A stretch of DNA of 64,000 bases from Moniliophthora roreri (GCA_001466705.2 LATX02000013.1:620001-684000), one strand, 5' to 3'; positions 11,726 to 24,638 are shown, counted from the stretch's first letter. Translations and numbers: made by a program. Notes: generated by a model from the letters alone, not told the origin.

Positions 11726-12305
11726 GTGTAGCTGGGGAAGGTAGGACTCGTAGCGTTGCGCAGGCTCAGGTTCGGTCCAGATACCGTGGCTTAGGCCCGG
11801 CTTTCGAGAGCTCGGACTTATGCCATGGCCCATTAATGCTAGGCGGAAATAATGCAGAGCATCGCGTTGAGAGAGCAAAATGTTTTCATTATCATTTCTG
11901 CGCTATTCAAAAGTACATAATCTACACGTGAAGCCATCAGCAAGTAACGAAAACGGAGAACATGGAAGCGCACCAGAAGTAAATCCTTTACATCCAACTT
12001 GAACTCCAGGGTCAGAAGTCCCTCGTCTCCGTCTATTGTGATTTCCCGCCAATTGTAGAATCTGCTAGGCCATGTTGAGGACTTAAACCTGTCGCTGCTC
12101 TCTTTTAAAGCGTACTGCGTTTATCGTCGACTTTCCTTCGACTTTACTCGGCCAAGTTGCCAATCCCGGCCTAGGATCCATTCGACTTGAGCATGGCTCT
12201 GTGACGCGCGAGGAAGTTCGGAATTTCCCATGATTCACCGCTTTCCCACAAAATATTCCCTACATAATCGTCGAAACTCTTGGTCAGACTCGCAATTACC
12301 TGACC
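11726..12305. other. Duplicated GH43-RPAP3 spacer (unit B)
   Basis: No gene is seen. It corresponds to 39.87-40.46 kb and to 4.26-4.84 kb. Around 12.0-12.2 kb the order looks partly rearranged relative to the other two copies, with a segment matching the reverse complement ('gtcgactttccttcgac'). Confidence 0.45.
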
Positions 12306-13728
12306 ATGGCCCCTTCGGAAAAAGCACAAATAGCAAAGGAAAAGGTAGTTATTACTCCTCTAACTGAGAAAGCACAGAAATTCAACCATCCTTTTTTCAG
12401 GGAAATGCTGCTTTCAAATCCGGGGATTATCCTATAGCAATCGGACATCACAGTGCTGCAATCATCGAAGATGGAAACGACCCTACATTTCCTCTCAATA
12501 GAGCAGCTGCATATTTGAAGCTAGGCAAGTACGTTCTGCTCGGACATGACCTTGTCCACGGGGATGTTTACGACCTTTTTCGTAGAAATGAGGACGCTGA
12601 GAGAGATTGCACGACCGTGCTTACACTAAACCCATCGAGTGTGTAGGCAATTCTCCGAAGAGGACAAGCGAGGCTTGGAATGGGAAAACTCGACAAGGCA
12701 AACGCAGGTATGTCTATTAGTTGGAATGCTCGCAAGATCACCTTATTATCTTTTGATGTCGTAAATTTTGAGGCTGCCACCAAAATAGAACCAGGGAATC
12801 AAGCGGTGAAGGATGAACTGGGGAGGATTCAAGTCTTGGCCCAGAAGGCCTCAAAGGTGCGCATGGTTCAAGTCGTGATTTCCTCAAACTTGACCATCTG
12901 ATTCTTTTACCAGACGACTGCTCAATCATTTGGCTCTTCTGCAGCACTTGATCCACGCATAAGATGTGTCCCGATTCAGACTATTGAAACATCGCAGGGA
13001 ACGCCATCGGTTCCGCAAAGAACCACTACTTCAGCCGTCCGGGAATCGAGTCCTCCTCCAGCGCTCTCGACTACAAGCACTACCACGGACCCACCGACAG
13101 TAAACGTAGCTACACCACCAAAGACCTTCCAGGATGTCAAATGTGCACGTGAGGAGACGAGACCATCCACCCGTATAGGCGGTGGTATCTTTCGTGCTTT
13201 GGGCAAAAACACACTATTCAATTCGAAGGAGAGTAGCATGACTTCATCACCTCCTGCACCCAGCATCAACGTAAAAACCTTTGCCAATTTCCTTGGATTT
13301 ACCAAGGTATGGAGATCCTTAGAGCGTTTTCAGCTGATAAAGGTGCGTCCCTGTGAAATCATGGTACTAGATGCTTATTTCAACTTTCTTTTCTTTCCCC
13401 ACAGACTGTCGAGCCGTCAACCTATCCCACATTAGAATCCTCGTTGCTCATATCGATCGTTCAGACGTTCCTTGACATTCTGACCTCGGACTCGCATTCA
13501 GACGCGAAAAGGCTTGTCCCACATAGCGTGGCGGGTTTCTTGCACATTCCAGGGATTTCGACTATTGCGTTGTTTCTCAGTGGGACCGAAAAGGACATTG
13601 TAAAGCGAGTTTTAGAGAAAGTGGACGATGCCAGTCTGATGGATTTGTGGCGATCTCTCATGTCCTTTTGCATCACTATTCACCAAAGTCCCGCAGCTCC
13701 TTATGATGATGATGAACAGAACCCATGA
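12306..13728 (+). pseudogene. RPAP3-like TPR gene copy with premature stop (unit B)
   Basis: Closer to intact than the unit A copy. The ATGGCCCC start, the first intron, the TPR exon and the normal donor after 'AAAYLKLGK' are kept. In the exon matching 'SPSNVKAIFRRGQ' the lysine codon AAG has become TAG (about 12645), giving a stop inside the third TPR helix region. The C-terminal RPAP3-type exon is open and reads past the normal end into 'CITIHQSPAAP'. A truncated TPR protein could still be made, but loss of the C-terminal domain makes function doubtful. Confidence 0.75.
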
Positions 13729-14125
13729 TCTCTCTTTCGCTTCCTTCATCCGGGCCACACGCAACACCGTCACTCACGAAGACGCCGCAGAGCTATATAT
13801 GCATCATGTTTGGATTTTCATGCGATAGTCTAGGAGGCTTTCTTTTCTGAACGCCAACCATGCGTCTTGCCGTTTAGGCCGTCACACTATGCAAGCCTTG
13901 CAGTGGCTGCTCCCCCGCTCCATCGACGGTTCAACCGGACTCGGCCACAGTAACAGGTTTTACGGTCCTACGCGCCTCCAAGTGCCTCGGAGTTCCGTTA
14001 GCTTAGCCCTTGTGAGTAGTCTACTTGACGTACGTTGGAAAAGACATTGCCTCTTTTATCTAGAACTGGAAATTGACGCTTCTGTCTTCCAGAACCTATC
14101 CCGGCATATGAAACAAAGAATATGC
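13729..14125 (+). pseudogene. 5' fragment of carboxylesterase gene (unit B)
   Basis: Counterpart of the fragment at 6225-6640, again reading on the plus strand. The ATG at about 13859 is followed by an early TAG where the intact gene has TGG. The exon 1 donor 'cttgtgagtag' and the beginning of exon 2 are recognisable. The remainder of the esterase is missing. Confidence 0.7.
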
Positions 14126-15073
14126 ACTACCAAGATTCATGCTATGTAGTGTCATTCTTCAAGTGAATGTGCCGGAAAATGGGACAGATTGTGCATTGTG
14201 CTGAGGAGCCATCGTACTACCAATAGGTATAGTAGCAGCCATGTAACGTACATCCCATGATCAGATGGTTAAACTCGATGCCAGTAGTTGCATCTGTTAG
14301 CGTTTAGAAATCCATCTTTTCGTAGACTTATGCTCGGGAGTCTCTTTTCAGGTTTTAGAAACTTGGTTCATCGATGGGAAAGCTTGTTGCTAATAGTCTA
14401 TGCTATCGAGTACCATTTCAGGCGTAGGGCAGGGCGAACGATAGCTTTGGCTGGCCACGAGCAAGGTCCCTCAGTGCCTCGATTGGATTTTTAAACGGTA
14501 CATACAAGATTCTAGAGCCTAACTAAATTATCCAGGAAAAACTGAAAGCCTATTGAATCAAGAGCGTGGGCAGTGCTTACCTGTAGTACCGAGGACGTGG
14601 CTGTTGACATCCACAGGGTTCCCAGAGGTAGTCAGGTGTCGACATTGGTGAGGGAACCAGACGGAGGACTGGCATAGTGAGGGTAAGAAGGAAAGAAGGG
14701 CGTGCGAACAACTGCGATGAGCCAAGCTTTCAAGGGAAAAATATACATAATCCCTGACTTCATTCGTCATTTTTCAAGGACATTCAGGATAATAAAAAGG
14801 GAACAGCACGCGAAGATATCCCTTCGAATGTCATGCCAGAAATGCCACCTATATACTAGACATCAGGTATCCTTTTTTTGGTGAAAACTGCCGTTGTACT
14901 CGCATCACTTCATCCTGCCCACATCTTTCAATCAAACTCAATGTACACCGCCTACACACTTCATGACCACCGCCTACACCCCTTACAGCAAATACGAAGC
15001 ACTCTCTGTCTGCGTTCAAAAGCTGTGAACCCCCCCATAACATTCTTCTCCCTTAAACCCTCGCCAGCATATC
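14126..15073. other. Intergenic region and leader upstream of copy C
   Basis: No intact gene is seen. It holds a spacer colinear with 6.64-7.08 kb, the marker near 14564, a remnant of the first exon of the opposite-strand decayed gene, and the leader of copy C with 'atcctttttttggtgaaaac' at about 14870. Confidence 0.5.
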
Positions 15074-17618
15074 ATGTCCTTCATCCAAGAGTGTTCAGAT
15101 TTTGATATCTGCAATAACCAAATCACTGTCGTAGAAGGGTCTCAGTATAACGACAATCGTACCTTTCAAATCGTGCGTCGGGAGACAAGGGAGTCATCGA
15201 TTAGGGATGAGGTGCGTTAGTTGTGTTCTTTTCGAACCACGAGTCTCGCTGACTGGTTTTGTTCAATGATTTAGTTCGAACGGGTTCGAACTGGCAATAT
15301 CAATCTCATAAAGGCTGTAGCCACCAGCGATATATATGAATATGATGGGCGTTGGTGGTCACACAATCGTAGAACGGTAACTCGTCGTACCATCAGCATC
15401 GCTCGCATTCGTGGTGAAGACAAGGAAGCAGAGTTTCTATATGTCAGATACAGTGGTCCAGAAGCCCATCAGGTAGGTATAACATCCCTTCTTGATATTG
15501 CTAGATCTCGATCTTTCCCCTCGATAGGCCTTCAAACGGGACTTTGATCAATTTTCTGCTGTCAAGTACGGTTGATTCCCCAATTCTCAATCTATGTGTT
15601 ACATGCTTACCACTATGTATCGTTAGACATCTGAACGTTGCCCAGCTTTTTGGTTACAGCGACAGTCAATATGATTTACCTGCTTTAATATTCTACGATG
15701 GTGAGCGCGTTGATCGCGTCTGTGGCTCGATTGACTCATTTTACTGTTCTCTATAGCGCTCATTCCTTTAAATCGTGTTCTCCTGGAAAACGAAGAAAAT
15801 AAATGGGTTGAATTATATTTTCGTCTTCAAGTATGTCCTACATGCCATGCTTGTGAATATGACTGACATCTTCATTCACAGGTCGCCGTCGCAGGAATAC
15901 GCGACGATTCGTTTTTCAGCTTCATCGTATGTTCCTTTCAACTCAAAGGTTTACATAGCGTTGAGTCTTGACGGCGGAAACGTACAGGATCCAGACGCAC
16001 TATGGATTGAACCCAGGAGCGGTACTTTACGGAGAGGGCCCTATGTTCAAAGTAAGGCATATCCGCTCAGGCAATTATTCGACGTACCTTCAAATTCACA
16101 TCTCGATCCGCTATCCATTCAGACATATAGTGATACCAACACTGTCATTGACTACCTCGTCAGAATATTCCCAATAGACATGATATTCAAGGAAGTTGGT
16201 ACCAGAGTCAAGTCCCAGCTTCAGCGGGTGACTGCTTTTGGACCGTGGCCATACCTCGTCAGCTCACTTCGGAAACGGAATCAACAGCATGTTATCGCTC
16301 GATGGACGGAACTTACGGTAATTCCGCAATATGTATGTGTAGAAGCCCGCGTCAATTATGTTCAGAGGTGTGGGGTTCTCATGGAGGATGGATCAGTGCG
16401 GTGTGTAGTAAACAACTGTGTTGGGTCATGTGTACTCATAGAGGACATAGATTTCAATTTGCAGATCCTCCATGTTTCAGGTATCTGCAGTTACAATATA
16501 GGTTGTTTCATGGCAGTGAGCAACTGGACATTGAGAGTGTGTGGCTTGCTCAGGCACACAGCATCTTTAGCCAACTAGGAGTTCATGAAGACGAATGGGA
16601 AGATTACTGTGAGTTTCGGCATGGCCCTTGCACATGTTTGGTTCCTGACTTGCCTTGACAGCAATTGTCGATAGCTTCCACCTTACTTTATACCCTTACA
16701 ACTACTGGAGGAGAAAAGCCGGTATCGCATCAAATAAACCCACCCCATACCTCTTTGTTCGGCCCATCCCTCGCCCTTCTGACGATGAGACAACACGGAG
16801 GTCTAGGATAGAAAGCATGTACTTCTGGTCCCTTGACCCTTCTGGGCAGGAAGAGATGTCAGAGAGCACGAAAGTGTCTCTGGGACTTCCATCATTTGAG
16901 ACCACGATAGAATTTTGGTACAAATCCTGGGACTTTAAAACCTACAAACTCATAGAGAGTTTTCAACGTTTCAAGGGCTTTGACCCCAAGGCAACAGATT
17001 ACGCTCGTTCCCTTGGCTACCCTCTTCTACAAGTTGTCGGGGATGAGGATCGGTTCCAGGAACTGAAAGAATCAAATGGTATGTAGCACTTCTGCCTTTT
17101 CTCAATTTCATGGGCTCATATTCTTGTCCTATGCAGATGACTGCTCGACGTCGGAGGACGAGGAATCGATGTCTGTGGATCATGACCCCCCTTGCCCAGA
17201 TAATGCCAGTCACGATATTATATCTCCTCCCAGGCCCAACAATACCTCCGCGAACGAAATGCCGGATACAGAGACTGACGAGGAGGTGACTGTAGGCAAT
17301 AAACGGAAATCGAAATCGGCGGGTTCGAGTAGTAAACGTCGCAAAGTGCACACAGACCACGGCGAGGATGAAGATGCAACGACGAAGTCAACGATTAAAC
17401 GTCTCCGGACCACCGCTGCCTACGCAAAGAACCCTGTCCAGATTCCGAAGCAGGGAAGGTGGGACAACTTGCCACAGCGAGAGTTGAGCAGCCGCAAGGT
17501 TCGACCCAGTGTTCGTGCACAAGAAGCTAGGGAAGCGAGATCCGAAGGCAGCACGTCGAAGAAGTGGGATCGGGGAGGTCGGAATGGGCAAGGTCGGGCG
17601 AGTGGGAAGGCTAGATAA
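15074..17618 (+). CDS. Copy C: Agaricomycete-expanded family protein, apparently intact
   Basis: Best candidate for a functional copy. ATG at 15074 (MSFIQECSDFDI). The exon pattern is that of copy B. All core blocks are open: RTISIARIRGEDKEAEFLYV, HLNVAQLFGYSDSQYDLPAL, 'PRSGTLRRGPYV', LFVRPIPRPSDDETT and DYARSLGYPLLQVVGDEDRF. The tail exon encodes SEDEESMSVDHDPP, 'SSKRRKVHTDHGEDEDA' and a KAR end. The 22-bp segment 15927-15948 starts GTATGT and ends AAAG; skipping it restores the frame. Alternatively everything from the preceding donor (after 'YFRLQ') to that AAAG could be one intron, also in phase. Protein length would be about 650 residues. Confidence 0.8.
15927..15948 (+). other. 22-bp GT...AG segment, possible ultra-short intron (copy C example)
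   Basis: The sequence gtatgttcctttcaactcaa followed by ag starts with a consensus 5' splice site and ends AG. Upstream frame (VAVAGI...) and downstream frame (VYIALSLDGG) differ by 22 bases. Equivalents are 2378-2399, 9194-9215, 20744-20765, 25642-25663, 30632-30653 and 35463-35484. A and B end in TG instead of AG. Confidence 0.5.
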
Positions 17619-18179
17619 TTGACAGGTATGATATCTATTAGTTTGAAGGCCGACGCGATTGATATTATTACGCAGGCTAGATCGTGCTTGGTTTCCCTCA
17701 AAATTTTACCATGTCCCTGTTTTACTTGGTATTGGTGCGGGCATCGTCACATTTCGTACATATGCTGTCGACTCTACCGTATATCCTACTGTACTTTACC
17801 ATAGCCTGTGTGACAATTAGAATCCATTTTTTACTATCATACTCTCGAAGATTGGTCGAGCCCGATTTCGAGGAGAGTTGTGTATTATCGGCCGAGCGAG
17901 ACGACCAAGTGTAGTAACAGAGTTGCGATGAGAGGACATGACTTTTGTCCTAAAAGATATCGATCTGTGCAAGCAGTCCATATACGAGTGCTCTGACTGG
18001 TGCTGCAAATTGTCTAGAGAGGTCTAGAGCAAGGAGATACAGGTAAAGAGCGCTCCATAACATCATAATAATGAAAATACCAGCTGCCGATAATGTAAAA
18101 GGTTTCCGTGAATAGAGTGGCGCTCGCCAGCAATGAAGAAGGTAAAAAGACAGGATCCCTACTCAATAAGTACCAGTAC
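17619..18179. other. 3' flank of copy C with relic hydrophobic reading frame
   Basis: No independent gene. Just after the stop the sequence 'aaggccgacgcgattgat' through 17.9 kb encodes hydrophobic residues in one frame. It is homologous to the hydrophobic tail that copy G translates as its C-terminus. Equivalent flanks lie at 22.43-22.65 and 27.34-27.57 kb. Confidence 0.5.
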
Positions 18180-19640
18180 CGCATGGGAGAGAAGTCCGTG
18201 TAGCCGCATTGGTGGTAGCAAGTGTGGTGCGCAGGCCTTTAGTCTCAGAGGTTCTATCACCCGTACCAGTAGCCTTTGTATCGTTTTACACGATAGACGC
18301 GTTCGACGCAGCTATCTCCAAGTTCGTAGTGACGGGAACGAGGGCGGTTTATCCTGACCAAGACCTATTTTCGGTATCTTCACTGGAGGTGTTTAGTAAT
18401 GTTCATCCTCTGACTTTGATTAACTCGGCACCAGGCTTCAGTCCTTGGATCACCTGCAAGCCCTGATCGAAAAGCGGTCGTTCTGCCAAATGAATGCACT
18501 TCTGTAAAACCCTTTGAGCGTTCGCTTATCGGAATCCAAGTTTGATAATTGAAGAACGAGCCCGATACAGAGACAGGACCTTGACTGGAAACGAGGTGCA
18601 CCGGTCTCCTCGTCGAAACCTCTTATCTTGCCAGCACCGACTTTGATTAGTGCTACTGACAAGTACTCACACTAACTCTTGGCCTAATCGTCAGCCCGAG
18701 CGCCACACTTGCACTACAACTCGAACGAGGCACCGCGGATAGTGAAGCCTCCGTCCGACTCGATGTTAATGTCCTCTGACAAACTCTCCTTCTCCTGCTA
18801 CTTCACCTGAATCCATATCCATGAAACACTCATCTCCAAATCTGGTGCATCGCTATTCAGGGCTCAAGTGCCTATGCGAAAGTAAGAGCGACTGTCGAAA
18901 ACCCTGGCGTTGCTCTTTCCTTCTGCGTTATCTCCCACACACCACGTCGTTCCATATATGAATGGTGTTTGCGCAGCCTCTTCCTGTGGAGGTAGAAGGA
19001 AAGGAGGTGGTAGTAGAACAAGCGGCGTTATTGTTGGTATGAAGTGTAAGTGGATAAGCTGAGGGAAAGAAAGATCAAGGATGTGTTTCCCAGGTTACCT
19101 CGGCGGAGATGACATAGACTGGGTAGATGAGGATTTGGCGGAAGGACGTGGTAGTGGTGGTACTGATATGATGTGGGTAGCATTCGGTTTCGTCTGTACT
19201 TGATTGGGGGAATCGCAGTTGCACATTTCCATTTGCCGCTTGTGCTAGACGACCCCCCTGATGACTGATGATACGTCTCCCTTAAGAACCAAGAACCGCT
19301 ATGGAGGCACCCAGACACCTCATGCTGTGTTGTTCAGGAACCCTCTGCTGGAGCTGGGAAGCTGCTCGTGTACTGTATGGAGGATGTCTGAGGCTGAGTG
19401 GGAGATGGAGTCCAGGAAATTGAACATGATATCTCCGGTGATGCAGAAGACATTGAGGATCGCGTCGATACAGGGTGTGACACACTTGGATGATCGAAAA
19501 AGAAAATTGAAAGCCTATCGAATCAAGAGCGTGGGCAGCGCTTACTGTAGTACCGAGGAGTCGACGTGTCGATGTCCAGGGTCCCCGGAGGCAGTCAGGC
19601 ATCGACGTTGGTGAGCGGACCAGACGGCGGACTGGCATAG
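18180..19640 (-). pseudogene. Decayed minus-strand gene of unknown function (unit C)
   Basis: Four units (C-F) carry the same minus-strand relic, head to head with the next paralog. Recognisable pieces, 5' to 3', are: an exon ending in 'DSSVLQ'-type sequence with an internal stop; an intron; an exon 'CIDAILNVFCITGDI' through 'SASDILHTVHEQLP', which looks like genuine protein and then meets a stop; a proline/threonine-rich piece ending 'PPREPGKHILGLPF'; and a piece 'GLQVIQGLKPGAELIK'. Stops and frameshifts separate them in every copy. I do not recognise the family. Several long plus-strand frames over the same DNA are shadows. Confidence 0.5.
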
Positions 19641-19746
19641 TGAGGGTAGGAAGGAGAGGAGGGCGTGTGAGCCAGCGCGGTGAGCCAACCTTTCAAAGAA
19701 TATGATCCCCTGACTTCATTTGCCATTTTTCGAGGACATCCAGGAT

Positions 19747-19788
19747 AACGAAAAGAAAAAAAGAAGAGAAAAGAAAAGAGATTTCTTC
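19747..19788 (+). promoter_or_regulatory. Purine-rich tract upstream of copy D
   Basis: A/G run about 105-145 bases before the ATG of copy D, followed by 'tttcttcaaagag'. Same class of tract as upstream of copies B, E, F and G. Confidence 0.4.
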
Positions 19789-19892
19789 AAAGAGCACGCC
19801 TTACAGCAAACACGAAGCACTCTCCGTCTACGTTCAAAAGCTGTGAATCCTCCCCACAGCATTCCTCTACTCCAAACCCTCACCAGCGTATC

Positions 19893-22421
19893 ATGCCCCT
19901 CGTCCAAGGTTCTTCAGACTTTAAATTTCACGATAACCAAATCACCGTCGTAGAAGGGTCTCAGTATAACGACAATCGTACCTTCCAAATCGTGCGTCGG
20001 GAGACAAGGGAGTTAACAATTTGGGATGAGGTGCGTTGGTTGTGTTCTTTTCGAACCACGAGTTTTATTGATTGGTTTTGTTCAAGTATGAACGGGTTCG
20101 AACTGGCGATGTCAATCTCATAAAGGCTGTGGCCACCAGCGATATATGTGAAGGTCCTCCGTGGTCACGGCGGAAAATGGACGCTCGTCGTACCATCAGC
20201 GTCGCTCGCATTCGTGGTGAAGACAAGGAAGCAGAGTTTCTATACGTCAGATACAGTGGTCCAGAAGCCCGTCAGGTAGATATAACATCCCCTCTTGATA
20301 TCACCAGATCTCATTTTTTCCGTTCGATAGGCCTTCAAACGGGACTTTGATCGATTTTCTGCTGTCAAGTACGGTTTATTCCCCAATTTTCAATCTATGT
20401 GTTACATGCTTACCGTTATCATTAGACATCTGAATGTCGCCCAGCTTTTTGGCTACAGTGACAGTCAGTATGGTTTACCGGCTCTGATATTCTACGATGG
20501 TGAGAATGTTGATCACGTCTGTGGCTCGATTGACTCATTTTACTGTTCTCTATAGCGCTCATTCCTTTGAGCCGTGTTCTCTTGTTAAACTGGTCAAACA
20601 AGCCAAACCGAGCAAACCGTTGGGTTGAATTATATTTTCGTCTTCAAGTACATCCTACATGCCATGCTTGTGAATATGACTGACATCTTCATTCACAGGC
20701 CATGGTCGCAGGAATACGCGGCGATTTGCATTCGGGCCCCATCGTATGCTCCTTTCAACTCAAAGGTTTACATCGTGCTGAGTCTTGACGGCGGAATCGT
20801 ACAGGATCCGAACAAACTATGGATTGAACCCAGGAGCGGTGCTTTACGGAGAGGGCCCTATGTTCAAAGTAATGCAGATCGGCTCAATCGATTATTCGGC
20901 ATACCTTCAATTCCACATCTCGATCCGCTATCCATTCAGACATATAGTGATGTCAACACTGTCATTGACTACCTCGCCAGAATACTCCCAATAGACATGA
21001 TATTCGAGGAAGTTGGTACCAGAGTCAAGTCCCGGTGTTGGGGGGTGACTGCTTTTGGACCATGGCCATACATCGTCGGCTCGCTTCGGAAACGGAATCA
21101 GCAGCTTATTATTGCTCGTTGGATGGGACTTACGCAGATTCCGCAATATGTATGTGTAAAAGCCCATGACGCACGTTTTGGGAGGTGCGGGGTTTTCATG
21201 GAGGATGGATCAGTGCGGTGTGTAGTAAATAATTGTGTTGGATGATGCGTACTCATAGAAGACATAGATTTCAATTTGCACGTCGTACAGATTTCGGGAG
21301 TTCATTATGGTTAACATACAAGCTGTTTCATGGCACTGAGCAACTGGACATTGAGAGTGCGTGGCTTGCTCAGGCACACAGCATCTTTAGCCAACTAGGA
21401 GTCCATGAAGACGAATGGAAAAAATACTGTGAGTTTCGGCATGTCCTTGCACATGTTTGGTTCTTGACTTGCCTTGACAGCAATTGTCGATGGCTTCCGC
21501 CTTAATTTATCCACCTACCGGAAGAGAAATGTCGGTATCGCATCAAATGAATCCGACCCATACCTCTTTGTTCGGCCCATCCCTCGCCCTTCTGACGACG
21601 AGACAACATGGAGGTCTTGGACAGAAAGCACATACTTCTGGTCTCTTGACCCTTCTGGGGAGGAAGAGATGTTAGAGAGTACGAGAGTGTCTCTGGGACT
21701 TCCATCATTTCGGCCTGAGATAAACCTTTGGTACAAACACTGGAACTTCGAAACCTACAAAGTCATCGAAAAGTATCAACGTTTCAAGGGCTTTGACCCC
21801 AAGACAACAGATTATGCTCGTTCCCTTGGCTACCCTCTTATACAAGTTGTCCGGGATGAGGATCGGTTCCAGGAACTGGGAGAATCAAATGGTACGTAGC
21901 ACCTCTGCATTTTCTCAAACTCGTGCTAATATTCTTACCCTATGCAGATGACTGCTCGGCGTCGGAGGATGAGGAATCGATGTCTGGATCATGACCCCCC
22001 TTGCCCAGATAACACCAGTTATGATATCATACCTCCTCCCATGCCCAACGATACCTCCGTGGACGAAATGCCAGATACAGAGACTGACAAGGAGGTGACT
22101 GTAGGCAACAAACGGAAGTCAAAGTGGTCGGCTCTGGTGGTAAACATTGCAAAGTGTACACAGACTACGGCGAGGATGAAGGTGCAGCGATGGGGTCAAG
22201 GATTAAACATCACCGGATTGCTGCTGCCTATGCGGAGAACCCTGTCCAGACTCCGAAGCGGGGAAGGTGGGTCAACTTACCACAGTGCGAGCAGCCGCAA
22301 GGTTCGACCCAGTGTTCGTGCACAAGAAGCTAGGGAGGCGAATTCCTCAGGCAGCGCATCGAAGAAGCGGGATCAGGGAGGTCGGAATGGGCGAGGTCAG
22401 GCAAGTGGGAAGGCTAGATAA
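19893..22421 (+). pseudogene. Copy D: family paralog with frameshifted tail
   Basis: The core is open, from ATG 19893 (MPLVQGSSDFKFHDN) through ARSLGYPLIQVVRDEDRF. Exon 2 reads 'ICEGPPWSRRKMDARRTI', shorter than in A-C and like copy G. The tail exon is broken. Relative to C, two bases are missing just after 'SEDEESMS', giving a stop within a few codons. Further frame changes occur around 22120-22150 and 22270. The original tail sequence is still recognisable across frames ('KHCKVYTDYGEDEG', 'RKVRPSVRAQEAREA'). A protein with the full core but almost no tail could be made, ending near 21990, so 'pseudogene' applies firmly only to the tail. Confidence 0.65.
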
Positions 22422-22979
22422 TTAACAGGTATGATATTCATTAGTTTGAAGGTCGACGTGACTGATACTGTTACGCAGGCTAGATCATGCTTGGTCACTC
22501 AGAATTTCACAGTTTCCCTCTTTTACTCGGTATTGGTGCAGGCATCGTCACATTTCATACTTATGCTGTCAATTACTTACTATACTTATCCCACTGTGCT
22601 CTACTATAGCCTGTGCGACAATTAGAGTCCATTTTCTACTATCATACTCTCGAGCACATGTACAGATTAGTCGAGCCTGATTTCGAGGAGTTTTGTGTGA
22701 TATCGGCCGAGCGTAGTAACAGAGTTGCGATGAGAGGACGTGACTTTTGTCCTACAAGATACCGATCTGTGCAAGCAGTCCACATACGAGTGCTCTGACT
22801 GGTGCTGCAAATTGTCTAGAGAGGTCTAGAGCAAGGAAATACAGGTAAAGAGCGATCAATAACATCTTTATAATAATAATGAAGATACCAGTTGCCGATA
22901 ATACAAAAGGTTTCCGTGAATACAGTGGTGCTTGCTAGCAATGAAGAAGGTAATAAGACAGGATCTCTACTCAATAAGT

Positions 22980-24500
22980 ACCAGTACCACATGAGAGAGA
23001 AGTCTGTGTACCCGCATTGGTGGTAGCAAGTGTGGTGCGCAGGCCTTTAGTCTCAGAGGTTCCATCACCTACACCGGTGGCCTTTGTACCGTTTTACACG
23101 ATAGACGCGTTCAATGCAGCTATCTCCGAGTTCATAGTGATGGCAACGAGGGTGGTTTATCCTGGCCGTGACCATGAGCTCAACCTATTTTCGGTATCTT
23201 CGCTGGAGGTGTTTAGTAATGTTCATCCTCCGACTTTGATTAACTCGGCACCAGGCTTCAGTCCTTGGATCACCCACAAGCCCCTGATCGAAAAGCGGTC
23301 GTTCTGCCAAATGAGTGCACTTCTGTAAAACCCTTTGAGTGTTCGGTTATTGGAATCCCGGTTTGACAATCGAGGAACGAGCCCGATACAGAGACAGGAT
23401 CTTGACTGGGAACGAGGTGCACCGGTCCCCTCGTCGAAACCTCTTATCTTGCCAGCACCGACTTTGGTTAGTACTACTGACAGGTACTCACACTAGCTCT
23501 CGGCCTAATCGTCAGCCCGAGCGCCACACTTGCACTACAACTCGAACGAGGCACCGCGGATAGTGAAACCTCCGTCCGACTCGATGTTAATGTCCTCTGA
23601 CAAACTCTCCTTCTCCTGCTACTTCACCTGAATCCATATCCATGAAACGCTCATCTCCAAGACTGGTGCATCGCTATTCAGGGCTCAAGTGCCTACGCGA
23701 AAGTAAGAGCGACTGTCGAAAACCCTGGCGTTGCTCTTTCCTCCTGCGTTATCTCCCACACACCACGTCGTTCCATATATGAATGGTGTTTGCGCAGCCT
23801 CTTCCTGTGGAGGTAGAAGGAAAGGAGTCGTTGTTGTTGTTGGTATGAAGTGTAAGTAGATAAACCGAGGGAAAGAAAGACCGAGGATGTGTTTCCCAGG
23901 TTCCCTCGGTGGAGATGACATACGCTGGGTAGATGAGGATTTAGCGGAAGGACGTGGTGATGGTGGTGGTACTGGTACGGTGTGGGTGGTGTTTGGTTTC
24001 GTCTCTGCTTGATTGGGGGAATACCAGCTGCATGGTGAGTCGGTGACTGGGTGAGAATAGTATGCAAGCTCGTTCGCATTTCCATTTGCCGCTTGTGCTA
24101 GACGACCCACCTGATGGCTGATGATACGTCTCCCTTAAGAACCAAGAACCGCTATGGAGGCACCCAGACACCTCATGCTGTGTTGTTCAGGAACCCTCTG
24201 CTGGAGCTGGGAAGCTGCTCGTGTACTGTATGGAGGATGTCTGAGGCTGAGTGGGAGATGGAGTCCAGGAAATTGAACTTGATATCTCCGGTGATGCAGA
24301 AGACATTGAGGATCGCGTCGATACAGGATGTGACACACTTGGTAGATGACCGAAAAAGAAAATTGAAAGCCTATCGAATTAAGAGCGTGGGCAGCGCTTA
24401 CCTGTAGTACCGAGGAGTCGACGTGGCTGTCGATGTCCAGGGTCCCTGGAGGCAGTCAGGCATCGACGTTGGTGAGCGGACCAGACGGCGGACTGGCATA
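22980..24500 (-). pseudogene. Decayed minus-strand gene of unknown function (unit D)
   Basis: Same relic as at 18180-19640. The 'CVTSCIDAILNVFCITGDI' exon lies at about 24180-24345. The proline-rich block is longer here (open from about 24110 to 23685, 'AQAANGNANELAYYSHPV' onward), making this the best-preserved of the four for that part. The exon at 24430-24480 has a stop where neighbouring residues read 'LTNVDA' and 'LPPGTLDIDSHVD'. Confidence 0.5.
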
Positions 24501-24603
24501 GTGGGGGTAGGAAGGAGAGGAGGGCGTGTGAGCCAGCGCGTGGAGCCAACCTTTCAATGATCCCCTGACTTCACTCGCCATTTTTCGAGGACATCCGGGA
24601 TAA

Positions 24604-24638
24604 CGAAAAAAAAAAAAGAGAAGAGAAAAGAAAAGAGA
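24604..24638 (+). promoter_or_regulatory. Purine-rich tract upstream of copy E
   Basis: A-run of about twelve followed by mixed A/G, about 150 bases before the ATG of copy E. Confidence 0.4.
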
